Below the pieces are notes generated by a model that was given only the letters and a program-made list of their open reading frames with translations, did no database searches and was not told the DNA's origin. A stretch of DNA of 64,000 nt. Origin: Bagarius yarrelli. Its lineage: Eukaryota; Chordata; Actinopteri; Siluriformes; Sisoridae. Position numbers and translations under genes: made by a program. Location of the stretch: assembly GCA_005784505.1 (NCBI GenBank), contig VCAZ01000207.1, forward strand, positions 418,687 to 482,686, in the 5' to 3' direction. Each line of letters starts with the position of its first letter. Positions within the stretch are counted from its first letter, which is position 1. Below are positions 12,001 to 23,724 of the stretch, in pieces.

Positions 12001-12640
12001 TGAGCTAAGACCTGCTGGTAGGCATGGAGTAGGGCAGGGATGAGCCACGCAGAAGATCCTCTTTGATGACTGAGAAGGATCTTTTTGTTCCCTAATCCTT
12101 CACTCTGCTCTCACCCATTTTAAACCTAAACAGAGCTCAAAGGGAGTCCAGTCTCAATGAGAACATTCTTCCTTCTAGTCTCACCGCCACTGCAAAGGAA
12201 TTCCCGTTCCTAATGATTAATTGAATAGTGGAAGGCTCCTCGAGGTCTGCTCGAGCATCGTCTAGATTAAAGTCATTAAAGATTTTCACACTGGTGGATT
12301 CTGGTTGGAATTACTAGAAATCCGTGCTGAGTTGAAGGATGTGTTATTTGCGCTGCGTATATCCACCTTAAGCATGTTATCAAACTGAGAATGAAAACAT
12401 TTTTACACATGAATGATTCAAATATTATATTGATATGGAAAAGATGTTCATTTGGCATGCAGTGATAGGCCGGGGTCTTTCATCCCGAAAATAAGTCTCT
12501 GAGTAATTGATCCATTGGTAATGATTTAAGAAACAAACAAATTGCTGTCACATTAAATCTCATCTGTTATTGTAATTAAATATGAAATTGCTATCAGCTG
12601 TTCATGAGTCCTCAGCAGAGCACATCCAAAGCATAAGCAA
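9000..12640. other. Intergenic DNA, no gene seen
   Basis: No exon with splice sites and a recognisable protein was found. A short TA run (about 9045-9068), a GGAT run near 11135-11160, and a second palindromic CRE (TGACGTCA, 10706-10713) are present. The 12.1-12.6 kb part is again rich in ATTA/TAAT cores without simple repeats and could hold enhancers. Confidence 0.45.
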
Positions 12641-12650
12641 ACTCAGCAGC

Positions 12651-12845
12651 TGCTTAGGGCCCCCGTGGCCACCAGGGGGCCACCAAAAATACATGATTGA
12701 ATGAAATGATTGATTGTTTTTAAGTATTTCACATTTGTAAAAATTATTATTGTCTGTTGACATATAAAAAAACAACAACAACTAAAAAACACGATTTGTC
12801 ATTTTATGTATTCTTGGAGGGCCCCCTGGTGGCCACGGCCACAAT
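12651..12845. mobile_element. MITE-like element with inverted ends
   Basis: The left end near 12655-12690 contains CCGTGGCCACCAGGGGGCC. The same sequence returns inverted near 12815-12840. The arms continue to match into the A/T-rich interior, which encodes nothing. This is the form of a small non-autonomous DNA transposon of about 190 bp; its superfamily is not determined. Confidence 0.5.
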
Positions 12846-13149
12846 AAACAACAACGCAATATTATGTTAACTGTATTCATAGAAGGGTGAAAACATTGGT
12901 ATGATGTAAGTAACACAGATATACATAAGATTTAAAAGGGGTGTGTTCGATTTATAGTGTGCAAATAATCAAAAAGTTGACAAAAATAAATCATATTGGG
13001 TGATGTAAGGGGCCCCCCCAAATAAAATTTCTCCTTAAGGCCCTCAAAAGGGTTTGAGTTGCCCTTACTTTTTAACTGTTTATAACTTGGATTTGGATGG
13101 AGGCTAGTATTTAAGGCTAATACGCTAATTGTGACTGTTGATTGTAATT

Positions 13150-13335
13150 TACACATTTAATTTCACATTTAAGAAGCGACTTACCCTTTATCTCTTTCGC
13201 ACAACTGAGCATTTTGGGGTTAAGGGCCTTGCTCATGGGCACAGAAGTGTCAACTTGGTGGTGCTGGAAATTGAACCCTGATCTTCCAATTAGCAGTCCA
13301 ACCTTTCTTTCACCACTGTGCTACCACTTCCGGCT
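13150..13335 (-). mobile_element. tRNA-derived SINE copy (family A)
   Basis: Inverted relative to the plus strand. It carries the family's middle part (CCCAAAATGCTCAGTTGT on the minus strand) and a head ending in the promoter-like GGT(A)GCACAGTGG region. The same family recurs at least eight more times in this window. Confidence 0.6.
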
Positions 13336-13429
13336 TATCCATGACATTATTATTTGCAGGTCTGGTTAGCTGCTAACTGCATTTTATTAGCTCTGTACTA
13401 TGACAATAAAGTTGAATCTAATCTAATGT

Positions 13430-13512
13430 AGACAGCATGGTGGCTTAGTGATTAGCACTGTTGCCTCACAGCAAGAAGGTACGGGGTTCGATTCCCCTGC
13501 AGGGGTCTTTCT
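13430..13512 (+). mobile_element. tRNA-like SINE head (family C)
   Basis: GCATGGTGGCTTAGTGATTA and, further on, GGGGTTCGATTCCCC resemble the A and B boxes of a tRNA-derived RNA polymerase III promoter. A related head occurs at about 28885. The acceptor stem does not pair properly, so it is not a tRNA gene. Confidence 0.55.
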
Positions 13513-13686
13513 GTTCTTGTCCTTCTGCCGCTGAAAGATTTAAGACTGACCAAGTCAAAGGCTTTAACCCCGCTGGAGCATCCAGTTCCCCTTAAAGAGA
13601 CTGAAGAAGGATGACGATAAATAATAAAGCAGTTTGGGATGTTAGCGGGAACCAGTTTAATGCAGTTTTTATGCTTGCGACCAGGT

Positions 13687-13812
13687 TAGAGAAAGTGGTA
13701 GAGCAGTGTGGGATTGATTCTCAGCACCACCAAATTACCACTGCTGGGCCCCTGAAGTGAAGGCCCTTAACCCCCAATTGCTCAGTTGTATAAATGAGAT
13801 TAGTGTGAGTTG
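13687..13812 (+). mobile_element. tRNA-derived SINE copy (family A), 3' truncated
   Basis: It contains the diagnostic middle GGGCCCCTGAAGTGAAGGCC followed by a CTCAGTTGTATAAATGAGAT block. The usual tail is missing and the GA tract follows about 40 bp later. Confidence 0.6.
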
Positions 13813-13847
13813 CTCATCTGCCAATATTCTGTTAAGGTGTTTGTGTG

Positions 13848-13857
13848 TGAGAGAGAG

Positions 13858-13907
<50 letters not shown>

Positions 13908-13946
13908 CAGAAGAGAGAGAGAGAGCGAGAAGGAGAGTAGAGAGAG

Positions 13947-13978
<32 letters not shown>

Positions 13979-14014
13979 AAGAGTAAGAGAGAGAGAGATA
14001 AGAGAGAGAGAGCG

Positions 14015-14048
<34 letters not shown>

Positions 14049-14074
14049 AAGAGAGAGCGAGAGAGAGAAGAGAG

Positions 14075-14169
<95 letters not shown>

Positions 14170-14202
14170 AGAGAATAGAGAGAGAAGAGAAGAGAAGAGT
14201 GC

Positions 14203-14237
<35 letters not shown>

Positions 14238-14332
14238 TAGAGAGAGAGAGAGTAAGAGAGAAGAGAGAGAGAGAGAGAAGAAATAGAGAGTAGAGAGAAA
14301 GAGAGAGAGGCGCGAGAGAAGAGAGAGAGAGC

Positions 14333-14364
<32 letters not shown>

Positions 14365-14421
14365 AAGAGTAAGAGAGAAAGAGAGAAGAGAGAGAAAGAG
14401 AGAGAGAAGAAAGAAGAGAGA

Positions 14422-14453
<32 letters not shown>

Positions 14454-14464
14454 AAGAGAGAAAG

Positions 14465-14519
<55 letters not shown>

Positions 14520-14523
14520 TAGA
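13848..14523. repeat. Long (GA)n tract, ~670 bp
   Basis: Nearly pure GA dinucleotides broken by single-base changes (GC, TA, AA). Almost every base on the plus strand is a purine. Such mirror-repeat polypurine tracts can adopt triplex (H-DNA) structure. The long Ser/Leu and Arg/Glu reading frames here are repeat translations, not genes. Confidence 0.97.
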
Positions 14524-14594
14524 AACACAAAAAGATTTCTGAAAGTTAAATCGTCACTTTACTTACAGGCTTTATAAAGAATAAAGTGGTATTA

Positions 14595-14702
14595 AAGCTC
14601 TGCTCGAGGTGTTGACTGCCGGGTCCCTGAACAAGACCCCGAACCCTCTACTACTGAAAAATAATAGAAATGTAAGTCGCTTTGGATAAGAGCCAAGTGT
14701 GA
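14595..14702 (+). mobile_element. SINE 3' fragment
   Basis: It resembles the 3' half of the family A SINE (GGGTCCCTGAACAAGACC and GTCGCTTTGGATAAGAGC), without the head. Confidence 0.45.
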
Positions 14703-14899
14703 GGAACATGTTTGTGTGTCGGTCTGACTGACTGATACCCCTCTTAATACCCCCGCTATCACACCACAATGATAGAAACACATCAATACTAACAAACACA
14801 CAATATAACACACGGTGTGGAATTACAGACCGAGAGACAAGAAACCCGTTAACACACAACCATCCAAACCTCTGCACTACAACCACAACTGTACCACCT

Positions 14900-15640
14900 A
14901 CAAACATCTGGAGCAGTTCAGAATCAATATTTATCTTAATATTAATATAACATCAGAAAAACATTACAGACATCAATAAAATCTATCAGACATTTAAAGG
15001 CTGTAAGTCAGTGTTACCGCTCGGCGGCGCTGGGCTGGAAGTGGGAATAAACTCTTTCCCGCGCTGAGACGAGCTAGTTATCTTCAGGATACCGAACTCT
15101 CAGCACATCTACAAACTTTTCCGGAAAAAATCCGCTTTAATAACGTATTTATAAGTTTTTGTCTGAGACCGAATTAATTTCTCCTCCGTCAGCCAGTGTG
15201 GGGGGTAAAAATTCTAATTTAACTCTACAGACATGTTTCGCTAGTCAAACTGGGCTTTACCAGTTTTACCTCTGATCGACCAATCAGAGGAACGGGAAAA
15301 TGTCATCATGTGCCAGTTAGCAGGCTCTGAAAGTCAAATCTGAAATCTGATTGGTTGCAGAAACAGTGTTTAATAATATTTACCCAATAATCAATCTGCC
15401 CCTGCTGATATAGTGTAAGTTCCACGGGCAGCGCTACTGATTCTGAAGGCAGATTAGATTAACATGGCAGCACATAGAAACTGACATCTGATTGGAATAA
15501 AAAATCTAACATCCACACACACGTACTGGAAGCAGTGCAGTGAGAGAAACACTACGAAATGAAGAGAATAAACTTGCGGAATAAATTAATACCATTTAAT
15601 GGAACTAATATTAGAGTTTAGGGTTGTAAATGTAGGTCAG
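14900..15640. other. Intergenic DNA, no gene seen
   Basis: No exon recognised. An 8-base inverted repeat CCTCTGAT/ATCAGAGG lies near 15270-15292. The GC content rises near 15000-15070 without a recognisable promoter. Confidence 0.4.
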
Positions 15641-15654
15641 TGATTCTGATAGTG

Positions 15655-15862
15655 TTTAGAACAGCAGAGAACCACTGACTGACCCACACTGACCACCACT
15701 GACTGCACAACACTGACTGCACACACACTGACTGACTGACCCGACTGACTGACGCACTGACTGAACAACACTGACTGACTGACCCGCACTGACCAACACT
15801 GACTGCACATCACTGACTGCACATCACTGACTCATGACTGCACATCACTGACTGCACAAGTG
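15655..15862. repeat. TGAC/CACTGACTG-rich tandem tract
   Basis: Irregular tandem copies of CACTGACTG with interspersed ACCAACACTGACTGCACA. The same unit resumes at about 16090-16160, on the far side of an inserted SINE, so the SINE probably interrupted one tract. Confidence 0.85.
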
Positions 15863-16085
15863 GTGGCTCAAATGGTTAAGGTGCTGAGTTGTTAATCTGA
15901 AGACCAGAAACACCTGGGTTCAAGCCCCACCTCCGGCAAGTCAACCACTGTTGGGTCCTTGAGTAAGACCCTTAACCCCTCCTGCTCCAGGGGCGCTGTA
16001 TCATAGCTGACCCTGCACTCTGACCCCAACTTACTAAGATGGGATATGACCTTCCACAATGACAATGAATTGAATATACTATATA
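15858..16085 (+). mobile_element. tRNA-derived SINE copy (family B)
   Basis: The head GTGGTGGCTCAAATGGTTAA, the B-box-like GGGTTCAAGCCCC and the tail CCCCAACTTACTAAGATGGG define a family distinct from A. A second copy lies inverted at about 51055-51250. It is embedded in the TGAC tract. Confidence 0.65.
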
Positions 16086-16504
16086 TACTATACAACACTG
16101 ACTGCACAACACTGACTCACTGACCAACACTGACTGACTGACCAACACTGACTGCACACCATAAAGATGATTGATGTTCTGAATTGGGTTGCCAAATGTA
16201 TTATACGGTGGATAATTTCACAGAAATATTATACAGACCATCACTGAAAAACCGCCTTAATGTTCAGAGTGAAGCTTTTCTGTGTTAAAACTTTATTATT
16301 GTTCTAAAAGTGGAATCATTAATATTGGATGTCACTCAGGAGGAGATTTATATATTTATCTGTACCTGTAAATCTGATTAATGACTATTTTCTCTGTGTT
16401 CAATCAACTTTTATTTAAAAGCTTTTTGGTTGTAATAAATGTATTTTTAGCTGATGATTTTATTATTTCAGACTTTTATAACTAAATTCCCCAGTGAGCC
16501 TCGC

Positions 16505-19500
16505 CCTTAGATCTGTTCAGTGCTGTTCTGTGTATAATGTAGAGAACGGTTCTGTTCTGTGTATAATGTAGAGAACGGTTCTGTTCTGTGTATTATATAG
16601 AGAACGGTTCTGTTCTGTGTATTATATAGAGAACGGTTCTGTGTTTCTGTGTATTATGTAGAGAACGGTTCTGTTCTGGTGATTTTTTCTGTGTTTGTGT
16701 ATATAGAGAACGGTTCTGTGTTTCTGTGTATTATTAGAGAACGGTTTCTGTGTTTCTTCTGTGTATTCTGTGTATATAGAGAACGGTTCTGGTTTCTGTG
16801 GATTATGTAGATAACGGTAGGTTTCTGTTATATTAGAACGTTCTCGTTTCTGTGTATTATGTAGAGACGGTTTCTGTGTATTATGTAGAACTTCTGTGTT
16901 TTCTGTTGTATATGTAGAGACCTTCTGTTCTGTATATTAGAGAACGGTTCGTTGTTTCTGTGTTATTATATAGAGAACGGTTTTCTGTGTTTCTCTGTGT
17001 ATATGTATGAGACACGGTTTCTGTTTCTGTGTATTATATAGAGAACGTTCTGTGTTTTGCCTGTGTATTATATAGAGAAACGGTTCTGTGTTCTGTGTAT
17101 TATGTAGAGAACTGTTCTGGTTCTGTTGTTTCGTGTATAATGTAGAGAACGGTTCTTGTGTTTCTGTGTATTATGTATAACGGTTCTGTGTTTCTGTGTA
17201 TAACTAGAGAACGGTTTTTCTGTTCTGTGTTAATGTAGAGAACGGTTTCTGTGTTCTGTGTATTATATATAGAACGGTTCTGTGTTTCTGTGTATTATGT
17301 AGAGAAACGGTTCTGTTCTTTTGTTTATATAGAGAACGGTTTTTCTGTTCTGTATTATATAGAGAACGGTTCTGTTCTGTGTATTATATAGAGAACGGTT
17401 CTGTTCTGTGTATTATATAGAGAACGGTTCTGTGTTTCTGTGTATAATGTAGAGAACGGTTCTGTGGATTCTGTGTATTATATAGAGAACGGTTCTGTGT
17501 TTCTGTGTATTATGTAGAGAACGGTTCTGTGTTTCTGTGTATTATATAGAGAACGGTTCCTCTGTGTTTCTGTGTATTATGTAGAGAACGTTCTGTTTTC
17601 TGTGTATATATAGAGAACGTTCTGTTTTCTTTATTAGTGAGAACGGTTCTGTGTTTCTGTGTATATGTAGAGAACGGTTCTGTGTTTCTGTGTGTATAAT
17701 GTAGAGACGGTTCTGTGTTTTTCTGTGTATTATGTAGAGAACGGTTCTGTGTTTCTGTGTGTGTATAATGTAGAGAACGGTTCTGTGTTTCTGTGTGTAT
17801 CATGTAGAGAACGGTTCTGTGTTTCTGTGTATAATGTAAAGAACGTTCTGTGTTTCTGTGTATTTTATGTAAAGAACGGTTCTGTTCTGTTTCTGTGAGA
17901 AACTGTTGTTTTCCTGTGTATAATGTAGAGAACGGTTTCTGTGTTTCTGTGTATAAATGTAGAGAACGGTTCTGTTCTGTGTATTATGTAGAGAACGGTT
18001 CTGTGTGTTTCTGTGTATTGTGTAGAGAACGGTTCTGTTGTTTCTGTGTATAATTGTAGAAACGGTTCTGTGTTTTTCTGTGTAATAATTAGAGAACGGT
18101 TCTGTGTCCGTGTATTATATAGAGAACGGTTCTGTGTTTCTTCTGTGTTATTAATGTAGAGAAACGGTTCTGTTCTGTGTATTATGTAGAGAACGGTTCT
18201 GTGTTTCTGTGTATAATGTAGAGAAGGATGTTCTGGTGTTTCTGCGTTATTATTGATCTAGAGAACGGTTCTGTTTTTGTGTATTGTCGAGAACGGTTCT
18301 GTGTTTTCTGCGTCATTATCTTCTAGAAAAGTTCTGTTCTGTGATATTAGAGACTTCTGTGTTGTGTATATAGAGAACGGTTTCTGTTTTCTGTGTATTA
18401 TGTAAGAACGTGTTTCGTGTATATGTAAGAGAACGGTTCTGTGTTTCTGTGTATTATGTAGAGAACGGTTCTGTGTTTCTGTGTATTGTGTATTATGAGA
18501 GAACGGTTCTGTGTTTCTGTGTATTAGGTATAGAACGGTTCTGTGTTTCTGTGTTATTATGTAGAGAACGGTTCTGTGTTCTGTGTATTAGTAGAGAACG
18601 GTTCTGTGTTCTGTGTATTTAGTGTTAGTAGAGACGGTTCTGTGTTTCTGTGTATATGTAGAGAACGGTTCTGTGTTTTCTTCTGTGTATTGTGTAGAGA
18701 ACGGTTCTGTGTTTCTGTGTATTATGTAGAGACCGGTTCTGTGTTTCGGTGTATTATAATGTGAGAGAACGGTTCTGGGTGGGTGTTTTCTGTGTATTAT
18801 GTAGAGAACGGTTTTGTTCTGTGTATTATGTAGAGAACGGTTTCGTGTGTTCTGTGTATTGTGTAGAGAACGGTTCTGTGTTTCTGTGTATTATAGTAGA
18901 GAACGGTTTGTTTCTGTGTTTCTTCTGTGTTTCTGTGTATTATGTAGAGAACGGTTCTGTTCTGTGTATTATATAGAACGGTTCTGTGTTTCTGTGATTA
19001 ACGGTTTCTGTGTTTATTCTTCTGTGTATTATGTAAGAACGGTTCCTGTGTTTCTGTTCTGTTATTCTGTATAATGGTAGAGAACGGTTCTGTTCTGTGT
19101 ATTAATGTAGAGAACGGTTCTCTGTGTTTCTCTGTTCTGTATAATGTAGAGAACGGTTTTCTGTTGTTTCTTCTGTGTATTATGTAGAGAACGGTTCTGT
19201 GTTTCTGTGTATTATGTAGAGAACGGTTCTGTGTTTCTGTGTATATTATGTAGAGAACGGTTTCTGTCTGTGTATTTCTGTGTTTCTGTGTATTATGTAG
19301 AGAACGGTTCTGTGTTTCTGTGTATATGTAGAGAACGGTTGTGTTCTGTGTATTATATAGAGAACGGTTCTGTGTTTCTGTGTTTATGTTTAGAGAACGG
19401 TTCTGTTTCTGTGTATTATGTAGAGAACGGTTCTGTGTTCTGTGTTTTGAGAACTGTGTATAATGTAGAGAACGGTTCTGTGTTTCTGTGTATTATGTAA

Positions 19501-22500
19501 CGGTTTCTGTTCTGTGTGAACGTGTTCTGTGTTTCTGTTCTGTGTATTATAGAAACTTCTGTTCTGTGTGTATTATGTAAGAACGTTTTCTGGTTCTGTT
19601 TCGTGTATTATATAGAGAACGGTTTCTGTTTTGTGTATTATGTAGAGAACGGTTCTGTGTTTCTGTGTATTATGTATAGAGAACGGTTTCTGTGTTTCTG
19701 TGTATTAATGAAACGGTTCTGTTTTCTGTGTAGAGAACGGTTCTGTGTTCTGTGTATTATGTAGAGAACGGTTCTGTGTTTCTGTGTTTTGTGTAGAGTT
19801 ATGTAAGAGACGGTTATGTGTCTGTGTTTCGTGTATTATGTAGTAGAACGGTTCTGTGTTTCTGTGTATTATGTAGAGAACGGTTCTGTGTCTGTGTATT
19901 ATGTAGAGAACGGTTCTGTGTTTTCTGTGTGTTATGTAGAGAATGGTTCTGTTCTGTGTATTATGTAGAGAACGGTTTCTGTGTTTCTGTGTATTGTGTA
20001 GAGAACGGTTCTGTTCTGTGTATTATGTAGAGAACGGTTCTGTGTTTCTGTGTATTATGTAGAGAACTGTTCTGTTCTGTGTATTATGTAGAGAACGGTT
20101 CTGTTTCTGTGTTTATATAGAGAACGGTTTCTGTGTTTGTAAGAACTGTTCTGTGTATTATATAGAGAACGGTTCTGTGTTTCTGTGTATTATGTAGAGA
20201 ACGGTTCTGTTTCTGTGTATAGAGAACCGGTTCTGTGTTTCTGGTGTTTCTGTGTTTAGAGAACGGTTCTGTGTTTTTCTGGTGTATTATGTAGAGAACG
20301 GTTGTGTTTCTGTTCTTCTGTTCTGTATTATGTAGAGAGAACGGTTTTCTGTGTTTTTTCTGTGTATTAATTGTAGAGAACGGTTCTGTGTTTCTGTGTA
20401 TTATGTAGAGAACGGTTCTGTTCTTCTTCTGTGTATAATGTAGAGAACGGTGTTCTGTGTATAATGTTTCTGTGTATTATATAGAGAACGGTGGTTTCTG
20501 TGTTTCTGTGTATTATGTAGAGAACGGTTCTGTGTTTCTGTGTATTCTGTTCTGTGTATTAGTTTCTGTGTATTATGTAGAGAACGGTAACGGTTCTGTG
20601 TTTCTGTGTATAATGTAGAGAACGGTTTTCTGTGTATTCTGTTAGAACGTATCTGTTATGTGTATAATGTGAGAACGGTTCTGTGTTTCTTCTGTGTATT
20701 ATGTAGAGAACGGTTCTGTTCTGTGTATTATGTAGAGAACGGTTCTGTTCTGTGTATATTTAAGACGGTTCTGTGTTTCTGGTGTTATATTAGAGAATGG
20801 TTTCTGTGTTTCTGTGTATTATGTAGAGAACGGTTTCTGGTGTTTTCTGTATTAATTAGAACGGGGGGTGTTTCTGCGTATTATTATGTAGAGAACGGTT
20901 CTGTTTCTGGTGTATTATAATAGAACGGGTTCTGTGTTTGTGTATTATGTAGAGAACGGTTTCTGTGTTTCGGTTCTGTGTATTGTATGTAGAGAACGGT
21001 TCTGTGTTTCTGTGTATAATGTAGAGAACGGTTCTGTGTTTCTGTGTATATGTAGAGAACGGTTCTGTGTTTCTGTGTATTAATGTAGAGAACGGTTCTC
21101 TGTGTTTCTGTGTATTATGTAGAGAACGGTTCTGTGTTTCTGTGTATTATGTAGAGAACGGTTCTGTTCTGTGTATTAATGTAGAGAACGGTTTCTGTGT
21201 TTCTGTGTATTGTGTAGAGATGGTGCTGTTTCTGTGTATTATGTAGAAACGGTTCTGTGTTTCTGTGTATTTGTAGAGAATGGTGCTGTTCTGTGTATTA
21301 TGTAGAGAACGGTTCTGTGTTTTCTGTGTATTATATAGAGAACGGTTCTGTGTTTCTGTGTATTATGTAGAGAACGGTTTCTGTGTTTCTGTGTATTATG
21401 TAGAGAACGGTTCTGTTTCTGTGTATTATATAGAGAACGGTTCTGTGTTTCTGTGTATTATGTAGAGAACGGTTTTTTGTGTTTCTGTGTATTATGTAGA
21501 GAACGGTTCTGTTCTGTGTGTAGTTATGTAGAGAAACGGTTCTGTGTTTCTGTGTTATAATGTAGAGAACGGTTCTGTGTTTTCTGTGTATTATGTAGAG
21601 AACGTTTCTGTGTTTTTCTGTGTATTATGTAAGAACGGTTCTGTTTTCTGTGTATTATGTAGAGAACGGTTCTGTGGTTTTCTTCTGTGTATATTAAGAG
21701 AACGGTTCTGTGTTTCTGTGTATTATGTAGAGAACGGTTCTGTGTTTCTGTGTATAATTGTAGAGAACGGTTCTGTGTTTCTGTGTATTATATAGAGAAC
21801 GGTTTCTGTGTTTCTGTGGTTTCTGTATTCTTTGTTTCTGTGTATGTAGAGAACGGTTCTGTGTTTCTTCTGTGTTTCTGTGTATTATGTAGAGAACGAA
21901 GGTTCTGTGTTTTTCTGTGTATATGTAAGAGAACGGTTCTGTGTTTTGCGTATTTGTAGAGAACGGTTCTGTGTTTCTGCGTATTATGTAGAGAACGGTT
22001 CTGTTCTGTGTATTTATGTAGAGAACGGTTCTGTTTTCTGTGTATTATGTAGAGACGGTTCTGTTATATGAGAACGGTTCTGTGTTTCTTCTGTGTATTA
22101 TGTAGAGAACGGTTTCTGTGTTTCTGTGTTTATAATGTAGAGAACGGTTTCTGTGTTTCTGTGTATGTGTATAAACGTGTGTTCTGTGTATTATGAGAGA
22201 ACGGTTCTGTGTTTCTGTGTATTATGTAGAGAGAACGGTTCTGTGTATGTTTTTCTGTGTTTCTGTGATTATGTAGAGAACGGTTTTCTGTTTTCTGTGT
22301 ATTATTAGAGAACGGTTCTGGTTTCTGTGTATTATGTAGTGGTTCTGGTGTATAATGTAGAGACGGTTCTGTTTTCTGTGTATTATGTGTAGAAACGGTT
22401 CTGTGTTTCTGTGGTATTATTAGAGAACTGTGTTTCTGTGTTTGTGTTTCTGTGTATATTTCTGTTAGGATGTAGAGAACGGTTCTGTGTTTCTGTGTAT

Positions 22501-23722
22501 TATGTAGAGAACGGTTCTGTGTTTCTGTGTATAATGTAGAGAACGGTTCTGTGTTTTCTGTGTAGAGAACGTTTGTGTTTCTGTTATCTGTATTAGAGAA
22601 CGTTTTGTTTCTGTGTATTATGTAGAGAACGGTTCTGTGTTTCTGTGTATTTGTAGAGAACGGTTCTGTGTTTCTGTGTATTATTATGTAGCGAGACGGT
22701 TCTGTGTTTCTGTGTAATTGTGTTAGAGAACGGTTTTTCTGTGTTTCTGTGTATTATGTAGAGAACGGTTTCTGTGTTTGTAGAGACGGTGTGTTTCTGT
22801 TATGTGTAGAGAACGGTTCTTGTGTTTCTGTGATGTAGAACGGTTCTGTGTTTCTGTGTATTAGAGAACTTTCTGTGTTCTGTGTATATGTAGGAAACGT
22901 TCGTGTTTCTGTGTATATGTAGAGAACGGTTCTGTGTTTTCTGTGTATTATGTAGAGAACGGTTTCTGTGTTTTTCTGTGTATTAATGTAGAGAACGGTG
23001 TGTTTTGTGTCTGTGTTTCTGTGTATGTGTGTAGAGAACGGTCTGTGTGTTTCTCTGTGTATTATGTAGAGAACGGTTCTGTGTTTCTGTGTATAGTAGA
23101 GGAACGGTTCTGTGTTTGTGTATTGTGTAGAGAAGGTCTGTGTTTATTCTGTGTATTATGTAGAGAACGGTTCTGTGTTCTGTATTATTATGTCGGAGAA
23201 CGGTCTGTGTTCTGTGTATTATGTAGAGAAAGGTTCTGTGTTGTCTATTATGTAGAACTTCTGTGTCTGTGTATTTGTAGAACGGTTTGTGTTTCTGTGT
23301 ATTGTAGAAGAACGGTTCTGTTCTGTGTATAATGTAGAGAACGGTTCTGTGTTCTGTGTATTATGTAGAGAACGTTCTGTGTTTTCTGTAGTTGTAGAGA
23401 ACGGTTCTGTTGTTTTTTTGTGTAATGTGAGAAACGGTTCTGTGTTTCTTCTGTGTATTATGTAGAGAACGGTCTGTGTTTCTTGTATAATGTAGAGAAC
23501 GGTTCTTGTTTGGTTATTATGTAGAGAACGGTTCTGTTCTGTGTATGGTTCGGTCGTGTTTGGGTATAAGTAGAGAACGGTTCTGTTGTGTTCTGGTGTG
23601 TTATTTGTAGGGAAAACGGTTCTGTGTTTCTGTGTATTGGTAGAGAAACTGTTTCTGTGTTTCTTTCTGTGGTATTGTATTATGTAGAGGGAACGGTTCT
23701 GTGTTTTGGTATTGTTTTGTAC
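16505..23722. repeat. 7.2 kb minisatellite, ~29-32 bp unit
   Basis: Tandem copies of a unit that starts GAGAACGGTTCTGTG, continues TTTCTGTG and ends TATTATGTA. The full unit is 32 bp; a common 29 bp variant lacks one TGT step. Dividing length by unit size gives about 230-240 copies. Many copies carry small indels and A/G variants (ATGTA/ATATA/AATGTA). Each unit has the inverted core AGAAC-G-GTTCT. The unit is not a multiple of three, so a perfect array meets one TAG per 96 bp; the Val-Glu-Asn-Gly-Ser-Val reading frames here are artefacts. It lies between pax3 and acsl3. Confidence 0.97.
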
Positions 23723-23724
23723 AG

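Noticed and set aside
13800..14530. Reading frames of 232-242 codons, poly Ser-Leu, on the minus strand
   Set aside because: They are translations of the GA dinucleotide tract; both strands and several frames are open only because the repeat lacks stop codons.
16505..23722. CRISPR-like array of ~30 bp repeats
   Set aside because: The repeats abut directly with no unique spacers, and the genome is a vertebrate nuclear genome.
16505..23722. Glucocorticoid response elements in the minisatellite
   Set aside because: The AGAAC/GTTCT half-sites are separated by one base instead of the three needed for receptor dimers.
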